64,000 nucleotides of DNA, from assembly GCA_000727475.1 (NCBI GenBank), contig KL647292.1, positions 261,413 through 325,412 of the forward strand. The letters run 5' to 3'. The number at the start of each line of letters is the position of its first letter. Position 1 is the stretch's first letter. Shown here piece by piece: positions 57,386 through 64,000 of the stretch. A program made the translations under genes and the position numbers. Below the pieces are notes generated by a model. It had not been told where the DNA came from, did no database searches, and saw nothing but the letters and a program-made list of their open reading frames with translations. This DNA comes from Sarcocystis neurona (Eukaryota > Apicomplexa > Conoidasida > Eucoccidiorida > Sarcocystidae).

Positions 57386-58367
57386 GTGCCCAGCAGCAAC
57401 TCGCAGGAGCAGCAGCAGGATCACACCAGCAGATACTGCAGCGACAGGAAGAAGAAAGCAGAAGCAGCCCCGCAGAGGGCAGCAATACAGCGGCAGCGGC
57501 AGAACACCGGCGCAAGAGGAGGAGGTGCAGGATTTATCCAGAGGGCGTCGTCTGGTAGTTACGATGCCTCTGCCTTGTTGCGGTGTCTGTACACCGGACT
57601 GGTCTTCGAGCAGCGCGGGTCTTGGGCGCTCGCCCGTGCCTTCGCTGGGGGACAAAGGAAGCCTAGTCGCCGAGAGATGAGGAGAAGCACAGCTGCTGCA
57701 GGTGGTGCTGCTGCTTCTGGAGGGGGCCGTCGTCAAGTGTGGGGTTACGATAGAAACGTGCTGCTGCACCGGCGTTGCGGCTGCGGCGACGGCTGCGTTG
57801 CTGCTGCTGTTGCGGTTGCAGCTGCTGCTGCTAGCGTTCTTCGTCCCACATGCTGCGCCTCACACTCACAGCCCGCGGCAGCGGTAACCGACTCTCGCTG
57901 TGCTGCTGCTTCTGCTCCTGGTGTCTGCGCTGCTGCGCCGTAGCTGCTGCTGCTTCTGCCGCAGCAACAACGGGGTGCCCTCCGGCGACCGCCTCGCGCT
58001 CGACCCCACACCCCCCCTCTTACTGCGCCGTCTCGTCTCCACGACCATTATGCATCCCCAGCCTCCCTCCCGTGTACCACGAAGAAGCCAAGGCGTGCCG
58101 CGTGGCCCCTCCCTCGGGGTAGGTGCCTCTGTTGCAGCTGCCTTTTCCGCTACGGTCTTCGTACCGACGTCACAGGTCACTGCTGCTTGTGCTGCTGCTT
58201 CTGCAGCAACGCATAACAAATTTCTCCTTGTCCCTCACTCTTCAGGCACGTCTCTGCTGCTGCATCGTTTCTGCCTGCAGACACGGCAGGCGTATCCCGC
58301 TCTCTTCTCTGCCACATGGAAGGCTGTCTCTGACGCAGCAGGAGCCCAGTCGTCCTGCAAGTGGTAG
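57386..58367 (+). other. Possible coding region, plus strand, unresolved exons
   Basis: The plus frame 57386-57943 contains a complex segment (SYDASALLRCLYTGLVFEQRG) before Ala runs. A GTAACC donor at about 57888 and a CTTCTGCCGCAG acceptor at about 57970 are phase-compatible. Another plus frame ending at 58367 has a non-repetitive tail (HNKFLLVPHSSGTSLLLHRF). The segments probably contain real exons, but their connection is uncertain, and minus-strand frames in the same place are also open. No family was recognised. Confidence 0.25.
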
Positions 58368-58439
58368 TTGCCTTCACGTGCACGCATCTGTGTGCACTTT
58401 CCTTTCTCTCGACGTCTTCCTCTCTCCAGCCATACCTAC

Positions 58440-58640
58440 ACTAAACGCGTGACCCCACGCATGTCTACGTACACGTCCACACCTATATATATACATACAT
58501 ACATGCGAATACATGCTGGCTTCCTGTTGTATCCCTCATCTATATATGAGAACACATGCTTGCTTTCTGGAGGGTCTCCCACCCGTCTCTCTCTCTATAT
58601 ACGAATGAGTGATTGCTTTCCTTAGTCTCCCGCAGCCATA
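58440..58640. repeat. Degenerate ~60-bp tandem repeat
   Basis: A block of the form TATATA, then GA.TACATGCT.GCTT.CTG or GAGTGATTGCTTTC, then TCTCCC recurs about three times between 58480 and 58635. It is non-coding by appearance. Confidence 0.55.
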
Positions 58641-59327
58641 TACATACACTAGTATGTGTTTTTACGCCGCTCTATGCAGATGCGGCATCTGCTGCTGCAG
58701 CTGCAGCCAGAAGGCGAGAGAGTATTGATTTCCCTTCGTTCTGCTAGAAGACAGGTACAGGCGCAGCGCTTGCAGCCACCCACGTCTGAACGTTTCTCGC
58801 CCAAGTCCCACTCCAGACGTGCCCCTGTCTCCCGAGGACTCTCAAGATGCTGCCGTCTAAGGTACCTTCCCGAGGCCACAGCCGGAGACACATAGAAGGC
58901 CGTCTCCTGACGACCTTTTTGGCTTCATTGCCGGATATATATATGTATGTGTGGATGTCTCTCTGCGTGGATACGCAGAAGGATATCACATGTATGCGTA
59001 GACTTCCATATGTCTATGCATGTGTGCCTCTCTCATTTGGTCTGTACGGACGTGTATATATGGTGCAAAAGGCGTGTAGCTCCGCGTGTGCCCGTCTCCC
59101 TGTGTATACGTTCATATTCATAGACTGTACCCGTATATAGAAGTCTGTCTCTCTTTTTCTCTCTCGGTCTCTGTGTCTGTTCTACATTCCGACATATGTA
59201 TTCGTGTGCACATTTTCCATATCCATATATATGTATATATACGCATATCTGCATTCCTGCTCTCCCTCACGGCGAGGCCACCGTCCCGCGCGTGAGAAGT
59301 ATCGGCAGCTGCGTACTGGTGAAGACA

Positions 59328-59817
59328 ATGCTTGCCGCTGCGGGAGGAGGGGGAGCATACGGCGGAGGGCCGGCGGCGCCTGCCGGTGCTGCTGGCGGTG
59401 CTTCGTCTCCGTCTGCCGCTGTGGCTGCTCCTGGCGCCTATGCTTCTTCTTCTTCGCCAGACGCAGGCGGGGCTAGTGCTGCTGGTGCTGCTGGTGCTGG
59501 GGGACTGGCAGAGTCGGCGGCAGAGGAGGGGAAGTTGCGGCTGCTGCAGGGGAAGAAGAAGCCGAGCGGCAGCAGCGGCGGGAAGCGCTTCCGAGTGCGC
59601 CACCGTCGACCCCGCCGAGACAGAAAAACGGGGACCGGAGCAGAAGGCGCAGCGGCGGGAGGGAAATCGACGAAGGCAGAGGTGCCTCGAGGACTTCTTT
59701 CACTTCTTGTGAACATTCTTATGTTTGCTCTTCAGCAATTTATGCTTCTGTACGTTATCGTCAGCAAAACGAAATCTTGGCTCGCGCTGCTCTTCCTCAT
59801 CTGGGACGTCCCTCTCT
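59328..59817 (+). CDS. Multi-pass membrane protein, exon 1
   Basis: The frame starts at an ATG (59328) with a Gly/Ala-rich, then basic, cytosol-like N-terminal region of about 110 residues (including KKPSGSSGGKRFRVRHRR). A strong hydrophobic helix follows (LLSLLVNILMFALQQFMLLYVIV), a short KTK loop, and a second helix (LALLFLIWDVPL). The exon ends before GTAAGT at 59818 in phase 1. The second helix is completed by the next exon. The orientation suggests the N-terminus on the cytosolic side. No family was recognised. A longer ORF start 44 codons upstream lacks an ATG and runs into simple sequence. Confidence 0.6.
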
Positions 59818-60633
59818 GTAAGTGCTGCAGCAGCAGTAGCAGCACATTCAGAACAACACGTCTACTTGCTGCGGGAGGGGTTTTCATTTTCTGCTTCTAA
59901 CGCTGCTGCTGCACACATGCGTCCCTCATGCCTCGGTGTTTGTCTGCTGCTGCAGCAGCCGCTACGCCTCTCTGCTGCCGCTGCTGCTCCAGACCCCACC
60001 TGTTGCGGATGCTGCTGCTCCTGCTGCGACTCCTCCTCTTCTGCAGCTGCTGCTGCTCTTCCTCCTCCTCCTTTCCCTTCTTCTGGCTCCTGCAGCGCTT
60101 CCACGTCTCTTTGCAGACCCCACATCCCTTTCTCTCCACGTCTACAAGATAGCCAGAGACACATCCAGGCGCGCACACTGTGTGCTGCCGTGCTGCTGCT
60201 GCTACCAGGAGTAACGTCGTTGCCTGCCGGCTTTTGTCGCGAGGGCGGAACTACTGCTTCCTCATTCCCGGGGACTGCACACGCCTGCCTGCCACAAACG
60301 CTCCACACTTCTCTGCTTTCTTTGGCATTGCTGCTGCCGCTGCTGCTGCTCCTTTTTGGCGCCTCTGCTTTAGCTGTCCGGTGCTGCTGGCAGCCCCCCG
60401 GCTGCTCTGGTCGAAGAGTCACCTGCGCTGCAACAGCGTCCCGCCTCGCCTCGCCGAGGATATGCGCTGTTCTTTTTTCTCTGTTTCTGCGGCGGCTGCC
60501 GCGCGGACGCCCTGCCTTGTTTTCCTCTCGCGGCCGTGTCGGCTGCTGCTGTCCTTTCCTCACGCTTCCCCTTCTGCTGTGCGTCTCTGTGTGTGTGTGT
60601 GTGTCTGTGTGTGGGGCCTGGCAACGACGGCAG

Positions 60634-60987
60634 TTCTGTACATGTGCTACTCCATCAAGGCGGACAGCCGGGCGACTCCAAGCGTCAGCTCGCGGCGCTG
60701 TGCAGTGCAGTGGATGGTCTACACGACGACGGTCGCGGTGAAGATGGCGGTGGTCGCGTTTTCGCCCGGCAACCGGTCGCAGCAGAGTCTCGCCTTCCTC
60801 GACTACGCGCGGGCCGCGCTGGAGGCGCTGCAGCAGCAGAGCGCGAGCGACGCGAGCAGCAACGAGCTGCTCCCGCAATTTCTGCTGCGCGGAGGGGTCG
60901 ACCCCACGGTCGCCGGCCAAATCAATCTATCTCTCAGCAACAACTCGGAGTTCATGGGGCAGCTCGTTCAAGCCGGAGAAAACGCAG
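60634..60987 (+). CDS. Multi-pass membrane protein, exon 2
   Basis: A TG/TC-rich tract ends in GACGGCAG (60633). The exon enters in phase 1, so the joined reading is DVPL-F-LYMCYSI, completing a membrane helix. A third helix follows (VQWMVYTTTVAVKMAVVAFS), then a hydrophilic helical domain with FLDYARAALEALQQQ and NNSEFMGQLVQAGENAG. The exon leaves in phase 1 before GTAGAC at 60988. Composition is free of homopolymers and clearly coding. At least one more exon is needed; I could not identify it in the remaining 3 kb, which is mostly TA/TG simple sequence. The frame reads on into the intron to a TGA at about 61014. Confidence 0.65.
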
Positions 60988-63900
60988 GTAGACGTCTACG
61001 TGGCCCCTCACGCTGACAGAGAGGCTCAGAAAGAGTAGGAGCGAACAACGGAGCAAAGAAGCAACGACGCAGACGGCTCTCTCGCCCGACGCGCGCTGTG
61101 TCGCTCGGTCGTCGGACCGCTGGCGACAGTGACCTGCAGCAATGCAGTCGCCTTGGGCGAGCCCGACCGAACTGCGACTCTTCAGAGGAAACGAGCGCAG
61201 AGAAAGACTTTCGCGCGTCTTCTTCGCGTCTTCTTTTTTGCCCCTGTGTGTGTGTGTGTGTCTACGTCCCTCAAGCGCGTCTCTGTGTGGCGCGACTCGG
61301 GGGACGCACACACGTGATTGATTGCCTTTTCGTTTGCACGTGTATTTGTGGTGTACAAGTATGTGTGTCTACGTATGCAGAGAGAGGTATCCTTGTGCAT
61401 GTAGGAGGGGGTTGCATAATATGTATGCATGTGTAGGAAAACGAAGAACACAAATAAGTATTTCTACGAGAGGACAGCCGCTTCACAAGTCTTCGTGCTG
61501 CTGCACTCGAGAACACTTTTTTGGTGTTGATCCGGCGTCAGAAGAAGTTTTTATCGTCGGAAGGACGTGCACACACACAGCGCAGCAACATGTGTGCCGT
61601 CGCGTCCTTTTCATTTTCCTCGCTCTCCTGCCTTGGGAACACCCGACGGGCAGTCGTTGGGGCGTCGTGTTGGCGGTGTCTCACGGCCGAAGGCAAGTGT
61701 GGAGAGTCATGCATGTTGCGTGCCCAGCTCTTTACGTCTTTGTCGGGTGTGGAATGTGTGTATGTTTATCTGCGTGTTGATGAGACGTGATTGTGTGTGT
61801 ATATGTGTGTAGATAAATATTCAGTATCTGTGAAATAGCGGGACGTCCGCATAGATATATATATATACGTGCATGTGCGTGTATATATAGTGTGTGTATA
61901 TGCGTACGTGTAAGTCTGTATTACTTGTGTGTGTGTATATATATATGTGTATATGAGTGTGTGTGTATATATAGGTATGTATATGCGTATGTGAAGTGTG
62001 ATGTTGATATACGTAGTAGTGGCCACCACGTCCGTGTAGTCCTGAGAAGTAGGCTCACCCAGCTCATCCTCCTCCCCGTACAATGCGCATGCATGTGTAG
62101 ATACCTGCAGCAGGTGGAAAAAGTGAGGCACGTGCCAGTACACCTTGCGAAGAAAGTGGAGGTGTCTGTACACCCGTCGTGAGACTCGTGTATCTCGACG
62201 GGCGCAGGTATTGTGGAGGTGTGGTCCGTTTATCGACGTCGATGACGCAGACGTGGCTGACATCTACGTATGTGTTTGTTGAGTTTCCTCTGTCTATGCC
62301 CAGCTAAGCCAAGCCATTTATACACAGGCGCCTTCGCTTTTCTCTGTGTACTACACACATGTATATACATGCGTTGTAGAAGTCTACACATACGTGGATG
62401 ACACATACATGTGCAGATATGTGTGTGTATGTGTGGAGTATTCATTTCTCCACGTATGTCTATAGACAGGCGCAGTCGGTTTTCTGTGTGCCATACAGTC
62501 TATATACATACGTGGATGACGCACACGCATAGAGCTACGTGAAGTGTTCATCTCAGAGAAATATCTCCCTTCTATACATGCGTGTGGGTGTCCGCGATCT
62601 CCCCCTCTGTATCTGTGCCTGAGGTGTACGTACACCTGTGTTTCGAACGTGGGTATATATATGTAAATATACTTATATATATATGTATATATACTTATAT
62701 ATATGTATATGTAAATGTATGCGTATCTGTACATATATATATATATATATAATTCTTATACAGTGCTTCACCGCCTGTAGCGCCTGAGGTGTACACATGT
62801 GTACGTACGTATATGCGTGAACATCTATACATACAAAAACGTATACATACATGTATTTGCACGCGGACATATTTGATGCCTCGACGTTTCGCCTTTGGTG
62901 GATCTCTCTGAACCCAACTTCGTGGACTCACTTCTAAAAGTTTATTTCTCTCTCTACATGTCTGTATGCGTCTATGTGTATATGTGTATGTGTGTGTACA
63001 CAAATACATACATATGTATATATAGAGAGAGGTAGATAGATAGATGGATAGATAGATACAGATATAAATATAGATATATATATATATATGTAGTTGGAGA
63101 TCTAGGTATAGGTATATATGTGTGCGTCGTCTGCGCGTGAGTCGCTCACGTGTTAAGGTGGAGGCGTTGACAGCTGTCCAAACTTCGGGTGAATTGTCCC
63201 GCGCAGGGGGACGTGCACCCGTCTCTCTCTGGTTCATACATGCTGGCGGGAGTGGGCAAGGAGATGCCTTTCTCTTCGAGGATGGGAGCAGAGGCGAAGT
63301 CTTTGTCTGCTCCCGTCTACACATAGATCTGCAGACCGAGAAGAAAAGCCTGATGTATATACTCTGCTCGCTTATACGTGTAGAAGGGGGTAGGAACAAA
63401 GAGAAAGCGAAGAAGTTATCACGAGAAACGCGGCTTTGCCGTCGCGTGGGGGGCCTTTCCCGTACACCTGCGTGTGTCCCTGCTTTGAGACGACCCAACT
63501 ACACGCATACGTCGTATATCTGTGTTTATGAGTGATTCCTCCAGAAAGACTCTATACATATATATACATATATATGGCAACGTATGTATATGTATTGTAT
63601 ATGGATGTGGCAATGTATCTATGTATATGTGTATATATGTACATATGCGACAACGTATACATGTGTATAATATGTGGCGATGTGTGGAGTGGTCCAGCCA
63701 GAGCGCAAACGTATTTCTGTAGGTAGCCAGGTATCCAGGTGCGTGCACGTATTACGGGCCGTAGTGCGGTCCGTTTCCGTAGGCACATGCGTAGATATAC
63801 CGCGTATACAGGTGCACGTAGTGGACGTGTGTGAAGGAAAGATATACGTGCGCGGAGGGAGTGTCGCGTGAACCCAGGCGTTCACGTGCCTCTGTATAAG

Positions 63901-64000
63901 TGTGGATATTTGTGTATAAATCGATAGACGTCACACATATATATGTATATATGTATATACGCACGCACTTAGATACGTACTGTACGTAAATATAGGTGAC
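60988..64000. other. Intron or intergenic DNA rich in simple sequence
   Basis: TG runs occur at about 61246-61261 and TA/TATG tracts at 61855-61985, 62655-62760, 63005-63120, 63550-63665 and near 63935. A short non-repetitive island at 63120-63480 has a plus-strand frame of 137 codons (63122-63535) that might hold an exon, but no phase-matched acceptor to the membrane protein was found. Confidence 0.4.
62320..62530. repeat. Degenerate ~120-140-bp tandem repeat
   Basis: ACAGGCGC, then CGG/CGC with TTTTCTGTGTG, then TATATACAT and TACGTGGATGAC recurs. The ACAGGCG block is at 62324 and 62466 and TACGTGGATG at 62391 and 62509. Copies are diverged with indels. It is non-coding by appearance. Confidence 0.65.

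Overview
This window is eukaryotic nuclear DNA that looks like a coccidian apicomplexan, most probably Eimeria. Three things point there. CAG/CTG-type trinucleotide runs are everywhere and read as long Gln, Ala, Ser, Leu or Cys homopolymers in every frame. Introns are large and rich in TA, CA and TACGTA-like simple sequence. Conserved genes are recognisable but swollen by low-complexity insertions. I see no operons, rRNA, tRNA or CRISPR. The species cannot be fixed from the sequence. Gene models rest on reading frames, GT/AG splice signals and remembered motifs of known families; no search was run.

Left part (1-25 kb): one plus-strand ORF (1803-2960) with a low-complexity middle and a basic tail; a tentative short-exon gene at 5.4-6.2 kb; a long minus-strand ORF of about 1150 codons (7979-11437) with a possible signal/anchor and amphipathic helices; and a sparse zone with scattered candidate exons. 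The best of these make a small plus-strand protein spread over 16.6-22.6 kb. Two of its exons join in phase 0 exactly inside an RIIa/DPY-30-like dimerisation-docking helix pair.

Centre (25.9-37.7 kb): a minus-strand gene for a mitochondrial-type NAD kinase (NADK2 family). Exon 1 has huge homopolymer insertions. Introns of 2.5 and 2.9 kb separate it from two small exons whose phases match exactly. The introns hold two minisatellites and a 1.2-kb polypurine/polypyrimidine block. From 37.7 to 42.5 kb, CAG and CTG runs alternate strand and no gene model is secure.

Right part (42.5-64 kb): degenerate tandem repeats, a doubtful retroelement relic, and then a minus-strand gene for the queuine tRNA-ribosyltransferase accessory subunit (QTRT2) at 47.5-52.0 kb, interrupted by a 489-base assembly gap inside a CAG-type repeat. 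Plus-strand candidates follow, including a possible secreted protein (54686-55333). A well-supported two-exon fragment of a multi-pass membrane protein (59328-60987) continues into sequence I could not resolve.

The two firm enzyme assignments are a NADP-producing kinase and a subunit of the tRNA queuosine-modifying transglycosylase. Both are housekeeping functions; their neighbourhood implies no shared pathway.
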